Part shown: positions 57,765-64,000 of the stretch, one piece after another | Numbering within the stretch: the stretch's first letter is position 1 | Layout: the number at the start of each line of letters is the position of its first letter | Assembly: GCF_003853705.1 (NCBI RefSeq) | Contig: NZ_QTQI01000032.1 | Coordinates: 22,339-86,338 of the forward strand | Source: Burkholderia sp. Bp8992 | Lineage (GTDB): Bacteria > Pseudomonadota > Gammaproteobacteria > Burkholderiales > Burkholderiaceae | Direction of reading: 5' to 3' | DNA: 64,000 nt | The notes under the pieces: generated by a model | Seen by the model: only the letters and a program-made list of their open reading frames with translations | Told to the model about the DNA's origin: nothing | The model's database searches: none | Position numbers and translations under genes: made by a program

Positions 57765-58387
57765 GGTGGTCTGGCTCCTGTCAGTGAAGGTGGGTCGAAG
57801 GGTGAAGTCCCGATGCGGTGCGGCGCTCGCGCGTCCCGACCGCGCACTCGCGACGCGCGGCGCGGCGGCGCGCGTGCCGCGCCCGGACGGTCGCGCAGCG
57901 CGCGCCGGCGTGGCGCACGGTCGCGGTCGGGGCGGGAAGCGCGAGTGCTGCGAGGAGCCCACGGCATCGCTTCGACTGCGTTCAAAATAGCGAATCGGCG
58001 GGGGCCATCCAAGACACAGTTCCGTGCCGGACCGGCCGTGAATTGCACCCTCACATCGACGCGTGCGCGGGTGCCAGGGAGTACAGACGGGCGCGCACGC
58101 GGCGGCGCGGGCGTGTGCGGCAGGCGGGGGATGCGGTGCGCGGGGGTGGCGGCCCGCGGAACGCGAACGGCGCGCGGTGCGACATCGGCGCGCAGGGGGC
58201 CGGCCGCGGGCGGCCCGGCGGGGTAGCGAAGGGCCGCGCGCAGCATGACGCGCGCGCCGGTGGCGCGGGCGAACCGGCCAGGTCCGGCCGTGCACGCACC
58301 GTAGCCGATGCGTGCCGGCGGGCCGGCCAAGGAGAGGGCGGGTTGCACGGAACGGGCCGGACATGGCACGACCGTGGTGAACCGCGA
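57765..58387. other. GC-rich intergenic region upstream of the Clp gene
   Basis: 623 bases of very GC-rich sequence with long open shadow frames but no ribosome sites or recognisable protein. The only clear signal is the promoter at 57984-58012. The part from 58013 to 58387 shows nothing I can interpret. Confidence 0.45.
57984..58012 (-). promoter_or_regulatory. Candidate promoter of the Clp gene
   Basis: On the minus strand TTGGAT (58007-58012), 17 bases, then TATTTT (57984-57989), in the only AT-rich patch of the gap. The mRNA leader would be about 210 bases. I looked for a heat-shock sigma-32 -10 (CCCCAT-like) at the proper spacing and did not find a clean one. Confidence 0.4.
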
Positions 58388-58657
58388 TCAGTCGGACAGG
58401 TTCATCGCGAGCCGCTGCCGGGCGATGCGCTTCACGTCGCTCGACAATGCCGCATTCGGCAGACCATTGGCCCAGACGGAGAACGAATCCTCGATCAGGT
58501 TGCGCGTGTCGGGCGGCAGCTCGGCGAGCATCAGTGACACGACGGTAAACAGCACGGCGGTGTCGCCGGCCTGGCTGCCCGCGTTCGCGTCGACGGTCTG
58601 CTTCAACGTGTCGACCGACGCTTGCAGCGCCTGCAGTGCATCATTCGTATCGCTCAT
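58388..58657 (-). CDS. Small helical protein downstream of encapsulin
   Basis: 89 aa, soluble and helical. A coiled-coil-like N-terminus (DALQALQASVDTLKQTVDANAG) is followed by AVLFTVVSLMLAELPPDTRNLIEDSF and a basic C-terminus. GGAGAG precedes the ATG. It lies 110 bases after the encapsulin stop on the same strand, so it may be a third gene of that operon. It has no cargo-type GSLKIGSLKG tail. Family not recognised. Confidence 0.65.
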   Translation of the reverse strand: MSDTNDALQALQASVDTLKQTVDANAGSQAGDTAVLFTVVSLMLAELPPDTRNLIEDSFSVWANGLPNAALSSDVKRIARQRLAMNLSD

Positions 58658-58767
58658 GACAATCTCTCCATGCAGGATGGGCTCGATCGGCGACGAACAT
58701 GCGGCCGGCAGTGCGGCCGGTCGCGCGCGACGCCCCGGCTCGGGGCGCCGCGCGCGGGCAACCGGGT

Positions 58768-59583
58768 TCAGGCCGCCGTATTGCCTTGCGGTGCCACGGC
58801 CACCGATGCTTCGCTCGTCAGCATCAGGAACGTGAACGTCTCGCGCAGGTACAGGCGGACGGCCTTGTCGCTATGGCTCGTGTAGCCGATCGATACGTCT
58901 TCCCCGAGGTGCAGCTCGTAGTCGCCGCCGCGCAAGGACAGCACGCAGCCGCCGCTGATCGCCGGCGCCCAGATGATCTCGCCGCTGACGATGCGTTTGA
59001 TGTGGCCGAGGACCGGATAGCCCTGGTCGCGCGCTTCGCTGAGCGCGGTGTAGGCGTCCGAACCGAGCACGACCGAATACGGACCATCGACGCCGGCGAG
59101 GCGCAGCGCCTCGAGCGCATCGCTGATCGCGTCCGGGTAGGCGCTCACGTCTGCCGGCAGCGTGAGCTTGCGGTTCGACGTGCCTTCGCGGATACCGACG
59201 ATGCCGGCCGCCTGGTAGCCGTCGAAAATCGCGTTGTCCTCGGCGAACGCGAGCCGCTGCGCGGCTTCCTTCGCCGGTTGCCAGTCTGCGTCGCGCGCAC
59301 CGCGCTCGACGCTGTCGATCGCCTCGCGGCTCAGCTCGAACGGCACCGTCAGCTCGACGATCGAGCGGACTTCGCGCAGCCGTGCGCTCACGTGCTCGCG
59401 CGGCGCGGCGACCTCGGTCAGGTGCCCGGTGCCGACGGCCGACAGTTCGGGGCCTTCGGGGCCGTCGACGTCGACGACGCGGCGGCCGGCCACCGATCGT
59501 TTGAAGGTGCGCGCCACTTCCTCCTCGATTTGTTCCCAGGCGGACGACGAGATCGGGGCGAGTTCGCGGTGCAGGTTATTCAT
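58768..59583 (-). CDS. Encapsulin shell protein (family 1)
   Basis: 271 aa, the usual size. Diagnostic start MNNLHRELAPISSSAWEQIEEEVARTFKRSVAGRRVVDV, then GTGHL, AIFDGYQAAGIVGI (about 118-131), LVLGSDAYTAL-type segment and the terminal ETFTFLMLTSEASVAV. It assembles into a protein nanocompartment with the HK97 capsid fold. Its ATG overlaps the end of the DyP peroxidase gene by 8 bases (ATGAATAA), so shell and cargo are translationally coupled. Confidence 0.94.
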   Translation of the reverse strand: MNNLHRELAPISSSAWEQIEEEVARTFKRSVAGRRVVDVDGPEGPELSAVGTGHLTEVAAPREHVSARLREVRSIVELTVPFELSREAIDSVERGARDADWQPAKEAAQRLAFAEDNAIFDGYQAAGIVGIREGTSNRKLTLPADVSAYPDAISDALEALRLAGVDGPYSVVLGSDAYTALSEARDQGYPVLGHIKRIVSGEIIWAPAISGGCVLSLRGGDYELHLGEDVSIGYTSHSDKAVRLYLRETFTFLMLTSEASVAVAPQGNTAA

Positions 59584-60643
59584 AGGTTGGGGTCCCTTTC
59601 AGCGAGCCGATTTTCAGCGAGCCGTCGCGCTGCGGCGCGGACGGCGAGGATTCCGTTGGTGCGGCGTCGGCGGCGGGCGCCGCGCGGTCGGCGAGCGCCT
59701 CGAGCAGGTCGGCCGACGGCACGAAGAACAGCGAGCCGGTGACCGCGCGGCTGTAGTCGAGCAGGCGGTCGTAGTTGCCCGGCGGGCGGCCGACGAACAT
59801 GTTCTCGAGCATTTGCTCGATCGGTGCCGGCGAGCGCGCATAGCCGATGAAATAGGTGCCGAACTCGCCGGCGCCCGGCCGCCCGAACGGCATGTTGTCG
59901 CGCAGGATCTTCACTTCCTGGCCGTTTTCGTCGAGCGTGGTCAGCGAGCTGTGCGAGCACGACGGCTTCACGTCCGGCGCGAGCTCGATGTCGGACAATT
60001 TGGTGCGGCCGATGATGCGCTCCTGGGTCTCGACCGCGAGCGCGTTCCAGCCGGCCATGTCGTGCAGGTACTTCTGCACGATCACATAGCTGCCGCCGGC
60101 GAAGTCGGCATCCTCGTCGCCGATCACCGTGAAGTCGACCGCCTCGCGGCCTTCCGGGTTCTCGGTGCCGTCGACGAAGCCGATCATCGCGCGCTGGTCG
60201 AAATTGCGGAAGCCGTGCACCTCGTCGACGACGGTCACCGCATCGCCGAGCGCGCCGAGCAGTTGCGTCGCGAGTTCGAAGCACAGGTCCATCGCGTCGG
60301 CGCGGATGTGCAGCAGGATGTCGCCGGGCGTCGCGACCGCGACGCGCTGGCCGGCGCCGAATTCACGGAACGGGTGCAGCGACGCGGGGCGCGGATCGCC
60401 GAACAGCGCATCCCACGCGTCGGCGCCGAAGCCGCAGACGCACGTGAGGTTGCCGCCCGGCACGCGCTTGCCGACCGAGCGCACGAGGGCGGCGATGTCG
60501 CCGCACCACGAACGGATCGTGTCGGCGTGATCGGCGCCGGGATTGATCGTCGCCACGAGGAAGATCGCGCTGCGCGTGATCGTGCTGTGAACGGCCTGGG
60601 AGAGCGGGGGAGGAGTCTGCATCGCGGCCTGCCGGTCAGTCAT
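59576..60643 (-). CDS. DyP-type peroxidase, encapsulin cargo
   Basis: 355 aa. The DyP motif GFVDGTENP with catalytic Asp158, the heme-ligand region KPSCSHSSL and the distal Arg in ILRDNMPFG are present. The C-terminus carries DGSLKIGSLKG (residues about 340-350), the cargo-loading peptide that docks inside encapsulin shells, after a flexible Ala/Pro/Ser linker. The reaction is H2O2-dependent oxidation of dyes, porphyrins or phenols within the compartment. The start may be 60643 or the Met seven codons later (60622). Confidence 0.95.
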   Translation of the reverse strand: MTDRQAAMQTPPPLSQAVHSTITRSAIFLVATINPGADHADTIRSWCGDIAALVRSVGKRVPGGNLTCVCGFGADAWDALFGDPRPASLHPFREFGAGQRVAVATPGDILLHIRADAMDLCFELATQLLGALGDAVTVVDEVHGFRNFDQRAMIGFVDGTENPEGREAVDFTVIGDEDADFAGGSYVIVQKYLHDMAGWNALAVETQERIIGRTKLSDIELAPDVKPSCSHSSLTTLDENGQEVKILRDNMPFGRPGAGEFGTYFIGYARSPAPIEQMLENMFVGRPPGNYDRLLDYSRAVTGSLFFVPSADLLEALADRAAPAADAAPTESSPSAPQRDGSLKIGSLKGTPTYE

Positions 60644-61019
60644 GTCGGGACGGACGGGCCGCGGCTGCCGCGGCGCGCGAAGGCGAACGGTTGAACTGTG
60701 TCATGCGACTGTTCTCTTTGTGACATGCGGATGAAGGACGTTGCGCGGGCATCGCGCAACGGGCCGCGGCAGCGGCGGCCGGCCGCCCGGCGCGTGACCT
60801 GCCCGCACCGCGTAACGTCGTCGAGCATGCAATCTAGCAGCTTCGGCGGGTCTTTGGAACACGTAACGTGAATCTGTCATTCGATTGCGTCAAACGGGGC
60901 CGGATTTTGCGCGGCGCCCGCGCAGCTGTACTCCTGGCGGCTGCGGCGCTGTGCTCTTGAGCGCGTGTGCCGCGTGCAGTAGATTAGGTCCCGCTGCGCC
61001 GCCGACGAGGAGCGTCACC
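60644..61019. other. Divergent intergenic region, encapsulin operon and LysR-HTH gene
   Basis: 376 bases. Contains the near-palindrome CACGTAACGTG (60860-60870). On the minus strand, TTGACG, about 18 bases, then ACGTTA forms a weak promoter pointing toward the peroxidase gene. No gene is supported. Confidence 0.4.
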
Positions 61020-61415
61020 ATGAACCTGCTGGAAGCGATGCGAGTATTTGTCGCGGTGGTCGAGCACGGCGGCCTGTCCGCCGCCGCGGCCGAACTCGAG
61101 CTCGGCGAAGCGCAGGTGAGCGACCGGATCGACGCGCTCGAACGGTATCTCGGCTGCCGCCTGCTGCTGTGCCGCGAACACGACGACGTCGCCTGCACCG
61201 ACGCGGGTGACGCGTTCCACGTGTGCTGCCGCCGCACGCTGTCCGCGGTCGAGCAGGCGACCGGCCCGGCTCGCGTGCCTGCGCCGGATGCACGCGATGC
61301 CGCGTATTCGCCAGCGTATGGTCCCGCGCATCGTCCCGCGCATTGTCCCGCGCATTGTCCCGATTTCCCGCCGCCCGGCGCCGCTTACACACTTTCACAC
61401 CGACTGTCGCCTTGA
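61020..61415 (+). CDS. HTH-only LysR-type protein
   Basis: 131 aa. Residues 1-75 are a LysR winged HTH (MNLLEAMRVFVAVVEHGGLSAAAAELELGEAQVSDRIDALERYLG), but there is no effector domain. The rest is a low-complexity tail with repeated x-P-A-H units (61321-61356) coded by a 12-base in-frame tandem repeat. GAGGAG precedes the ATG, so it is well set up for translation. Either a truncated regulator or a stand-alone DNA-binding protein. Its stop overlaps the TTG start of the PsiE-family gene. Confidence 0.65.
   Translation: MNLLEAMRVFVAVVEHGGLSAAAAELELGEAQVSDRIDALERYLGCRLLLCREHDDVACTDAGDAFHVCCRRTLSAVEQATGPARVPAPDARDAAYSPAYGPAHRPAHCPAHCPDFPPPGAAYTLSHRLSP
61321..61356 (+). repeat. 12-base tandem repeat, three units
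   Basis: GTCCCGCGCATY repeated exactly three times, with a truncated fourth. It lies in frame within the HTH-only LysR gene and adds one x-P-A-H unit per copy, so copy number changes would not break the frame. Confidence 0.8.
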
Positions 61416-61861
61416 ATACGTCCACCGTTTCCGGTTCGCCGGCCGAGCGCATCCGTCGGCGTTTCGGTCACTTCCTGCACGCGGCCGAGCTGGCCGGGTT
61501 GATCGTGATCGGGCTCGCGACCGCGTTCGCGATGACGCAGGAAGCGTGGAAGGTCGTGCTCGCGGGCGAGGTGTCGCTGACCGACCTGCTGCTGATGTTC
61601 CTGTATCTGGAAGTGCTCGCGATGGACGTGCGCTACCTGCGACTCGGCCGCCTGCCCGTGCGGTTTCCGCTGTTCATTGCGATGACGTCGCTCGCACGCG
61701 ACCTGATCCTGCGCGGCGCGACCGACAGCCCCGAGCGGATGCTGATGACGACCTTCGGGATCGTGCTGCTCGCGGTCGGCGTGCTGATCCTCAGTTTCGG
61801 CCAGCATCGTTTTCCGGCGGACGTCGACGATGTCGAGGACGATGTGCACGCACGCAGGTAA
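61412..61861 (+). CDS. PsiE-family membrane protein (phosphate-starvation-inducible type)
   Basis: 149 aa from a TTG start at 61412 that overlaps the preceding stop. Four hydrophobic segments are visible (about 22-42, 55-72, 85-105 and 113-135). Between them lie DLLLMFLYLEVLAMDVRYL and RDLILRG, the PsiE pattern. The upstream frame to 61223 is the shadow of the HTH gene. The function of PsiE is unknown. Confidence 0.72.
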   Translation: MNTSTVSGSPAERIRRRFGHFLHAAELAGLIVIGLATAFAMTQEAWKVVLAGEVSLTDLLLMFLYLEVLAMDVRYLRLGRLPVRFPLFIAMTSLARDLILRGATDSPERMLMTTFGIVLLAVGVLILSFGQHRFPADVDDVEDDVHARR

Positions 61862-61913
61862 GCGGCAAGCGGCATGACGCTTGCGTTCGCCACGTTTTCG
61901 CAGGAGGTGTCGC

Positions 61914-62111
61914 ATGAAACCGCAATCCGTCGCTACGGCAGAAGCCATCGAATTGCAGCACGCATCGTCGGATGCGTACCGGCTGGCGCGCGACGCGTTG
62001 GATGCCGACCCGGCGCGCGCACGTGCGCCGTCGGTCGCCGGCCTGCAGCAGGCGGCCGCGCAGGCGTATGCCGATGCGGCCCGCGCACGCGTCGCGGCAA
62101 CCGGCATCTGA
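61914..62111 (+). CDS. Small Ala-rich hypothetical protein
   Basis: 65 aa, 40% Ala. A strong AGGAGGTG ribosome site lies 6 bases before the ATG. The protein is predicted to be helical and charged. It may be expressed with the following DUF1269 gene. No family recognised. Confidence 0.55.
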   Translation: MKPQSVATAEAIELQHASSDAYRLARDALDADPARARAPSVAGLQQAAAQAYADAARARVAATGI

Positions 62112-62180
62112 ATCCAAATCCCGGCGTGCTGCACGCATGGCGGCCGCTGCAGCTGATCATCCAACCAAGCGAGGTGTCGA

Positions 62181-62636
62181 ATGACCAAGCAACTGATCGT
62201 CGCCGTGTTCGACAGCGTCGGCACGGCCCATCAGGCCGTGAACGATTTCGAGGCGCTGTCGGAGAAGAATGAAGGATTCCACATCGAGAACGGAGTGGTC
62301 GTCGAGAAGGACGCGACCGGCAAGCTCGCGGTGCTCGCGGCCGAATCGCGGCCGTTCAAGGGCGGCGTGATCGGCGCGATCGCGGGCGGCCTGCTCGGCC
62401 TGCTGGCCGGGCCGCTCGGCGTGGTCACCGGCATGGCGGCGGGCGCCGGCGCCGGCATCCTCGCGGATGCGGCCGGCAATGCGCTGCTCGAAGGCACCTT
62501 CGTCGAGGCGGTGGCCGCGCGGCTCGCGCCCGGCAGCGTCGCGGTCATCGTCGAGGCGAAGGAGGACACGCCGTTCTCGGTCGACAACGTCGTGACGGGA
62601 TTCGGCGGCAAGGTGTTCCGCCAGGCGCTCGGTTGA
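62181..62636 (+). CDS. DUF1269-family protein
   Basis: 151 aa. A beta-alpha N-terminal domain (KQLIVAVFDSVGTAHQAVNDFEAL) is followed by a Gly/Ala-rich hydrophobic region (about 60-105: GGVIGAIAGGLLGLLAGPLGVVTGMAAGAGAGILAD) that may associate with membrane, then a VAVIVEAKEDTP segment. GAGGTG precedes the ATG. The DUF1269 family resembles general-stress proteins; the function is unknown. Confidence 0.82.
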   Translation: MTKQLIVAVFDSVGTAHQAVNDFEALSEKNEGFHIENGVVVEKDATGKLAVLAAESRPFKGGVIGAIAGGLLGLLAGPLGVVTGMAAGAGAGILADAAGNALLEGTFVEAVAARLAPGSVAVIVEAKEDTPFSVDNVVTGFGGKVFRQALG

Positions 62637-62672
62637 GCCCACACCCTTTTCGAACTGCCTCGGGAGAACCGC

Positions 62673-62927
62673 ATGCGCATCGATCAATCGTACCGGCGCT
62701 TCGACATCGCGGCGACGCTGGCGCCGCTGCCCGGCCACGGCAACCGCGCGATCGCGACCGTCGACGTGACGACCGACGATCCGGGCCGCCTCGCCGATCT
62801 CGGCACCGGCCAGTTCCTGCAGATCCGCAAGTGGGTCGAGTCGAACGACATCGCGCTGCTGACGGTGGTGTTCGACGAATGCAAGGTCGCGATCGACCAT
62901 TACGCGGACAACGTCGACGACGCGTGA
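62673..62927 (+). CDS. Small hypothetical protein
   Basis: 84 aa, soluble, mixed alpha/beta (VDVTTDDPGRLADLGTGQFLQIRKWVESNDIALLTVVFDECKVAIDH). GGGAGA precedes the ATG. Family not recognised. It lies 36 bases after the DUF1269 gene, probably co-transcribed. Confidence 0.6.
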   Translation: MRIDQSYRRFDIAATLAPLPGHGNRAIATVDVTTDDPGRLADLGTGQFLQIRKWVESNDIALLTVVFDECKVAIDHYADNVDDA

Positions 62928-63197
62928 ACGCGCGCGGCCGCGTTCGAATCTGTTCACCACGCCGGCCGGATTTCACGTTTCCTCGCCAAACTGTCACTTA
63001 CATTCGTCGAAATGACGCAGTAGGATGCCGAACCTTGTCTTGATGAGATTCGCATTGCTATCCGCCTTCAATTTCGATAACGGACGAGGTTCGCACCGGG
63101 ACACCCGCGCCCGGGCACGGCTATCCGGCTTCGTGCGCCGGCGCGGCCGTGCCGCCCATGCATCGCAGGCCGGTTCACCGCTGGCGGGGCGAGGCGG

Positions 63198-64000
63198 ATG
63201 AAGCTCTACGAGAAATTTGCAAACGACATAGAGAGACTCATCCGGCAAGGTGTATATCGACACGGCGATCGTGTGCCTTCGGTGCGGCAGGCAAGCCAGC
63301 AGCACCGGATCAGCATCACGACCGTGCTGCACGCGTATCTGCTGCTGGAAAGCCGCGGGCTGCTCGAAAGCCGCCCGCAGTCGGGCTATTTCGTGAACCT
63401 GCGGCGCGACGACAGCCACGCGCCGGTGCGCGAGCTGCGGCCATCGAAGCCGATCGCGATCTCGTCGTCGGTCGACGTGAGCCGGCTCGTGCTGTCGACG
63501 CTGCGCTCGATCGGCACCGACGACGCGGTGCCGCTCGGCTCGCCGTACCCGGACCCGAGCCTGTTCCCGTTCGAGAAGCTGAATCGCTATGCGTACGCAG
63601 CCGGCCGCGACAAGTCGCTGTGGGGCGTGACCGACGGGCTGCCGCCGGGCCATCCGCGGCTGATCCGGCAGATCGCGCGCCGCTACCTGGAAAACGGGAT
63701 GTCGGTGGACCCGAACGAGATCATCGTGACGGTCGGCGCGACGGAGGCGATCAACCTGTGCCTGCAGGCGGTGGCGAAGCCGGGCGACACGATCGCGGTG
63801 GAGTCGCCGACGTTCTACGCGATGCTGCATGCGATCGAGCGGATGGGGATGAAGGCGATCGAAGTGGCGACGCATCCGGAATACGGGATCGACATCGCGG
63901 CGCTGGCCGCGATCGCGAAGTCGCAGCCGATCGCGGCATGCATGGTGATGCCGAACTTCCAGAACCCGCTCGGCTTCCAGATGCCCGACGAGCGCAAGCG
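63198..64000 (+). CDS. MocR-type PLP-dependent regulator, paralogue (C-terminus off window)
   Basis: 267 codons are visible from ATG at 63198 to the window end. The protein is nearly identical to the MocR at 20603: the only differences seen are Leu7 to Phe, Asp9 to Asn and Ile26 to Val. At the DNA level the first 80 bases are only about 73% identical, and the following 726 are about 99%. The winged HTH and the start of the aminotransferase domain are present. The PLP lysine would lie outside the window. Confidence 0.88.
   Translation, partial: MKLYEKFANDIERLIRQGVYRHGDRVPSVRQASQQHRISITTVLHAYLLLESRGLLESRPQSGYFVNLRRDDSHAPVRELRPSKPIAISSSVDVSRLVLSTLRSIGTDDAVPLGSPYPDPSLFPFEKLNRYAYAAGRDKSLWGVTDGLPPGHPRLIRQIARRYLENGMSVDPNEIIVTVGATEAINLCLQAVAKPGDTIAVESPTFYAMLHAIERMGMKAIEVATHPEYGIDIAALAAIAKSQPIAACMVMPNFQNPLGFQMPDERK
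63275..64000 (+). repeat. Direct repeat, copy 2 (with 20680-21405)
   Basis: Partner of the copy at 20680-21405, in the same orientation with an offset of 42,595 bases. It continues to the window edge, so the full length is not known. Confidence 0.85.

Noticed and set aside
61321-61356. Short tandem repeats as a CRISPR array
   Set aside because: The units are 12 bases, contiguous without spacers, and lie inside a coding frame.
61223-61411. Longer N-terminus for the PsiE-family protein
   Set aside because: The extra codons overlap the HTH-only LysR gene in another frame and give an Arg/Pro/Ala-rich stretch without PsiE similarity; TTG at 61412 fits the family start.

Overview
The window is high-GC DNA with dense, closely spaced genes and strong third-position G/C bias. 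Gene content points to a Burkholderia, most likely of the cepacia complex and probably a secondary chromosome: a CIO-type cytochrome bd pair, two MocR regulators, DUF4132 and DUF1269 proteins, an encapsulin/DyP pair and a YdeP-type molybdoenzyme. The species assignment is inferred from gene content only.

Layout. 0-13.7 kb: an envelope protein cut by the left edge, two lipoproteins, an AraC regulator, a PD-(D/E)XK-like hypothetical, a fumarylacetoacetase-family hydratase, a universal stress protein, a lone tyrosine recombinase, a degenerate MoeA-like protein fused to a SUKH (SMI1/KNR4) domain, and a TfoX-N protein. 13.7-24.5 kb: an amino-acid binding protein and FAD oxidase divergent from a MocR regulator, a DUF4132 protein, a second MocR, a LysR regulator with a C-terminal frameshift, and a class III aminotransferase. 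24.5-28.9 kb: the cofactor cluster fdhD-moeA-moaA-moaE-moaD. 29-34.1 kb: cydAB, a bestrophin-like channel, a VOC protein, and an STM2901-like/DUF1493 pair.

34.4-50.1 kb is a catabolic island. It holds a Rieske oxygenase, a flavin monooxygenase, RidA, DUF1028, an ArgE-like amidohydrolase, a class II aldolase, two ABC importers and a LysR regulator. At its left end lies a decayed fragment of the trpS 3' end. At its right end lies intact trpS in the same orientation, so the island is bracketed by direct repeats. Four of its transcription units share a GCATAGG-type upstream box, which probably makes it one regulon under the internal LysR protein.

50.1-64 kb: trpS preceded by a textbook Trp attenuator whose leader peptide may be leaderless, small membrane and secreted proteins, a YdeP/FdhF-type molybdoenzyme (a likely client of the cofactor cluster), a ClpK/ClpC-like ATPase with an N-terminal Cys/His cluster, an encapsulin nanocompartment operon with DyP peroxidase cargo, an HTH-only LysR protein coupled to a PsiE-family gene, small stress-type proteins, and the start of a third MocR gene. 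That gene is almost identical to the one at 20.6 kb except for its first 80 bases, which is a gene-conversion signature.

No tRNA, rRNA, insertion sequence or CRISPR array was seen.
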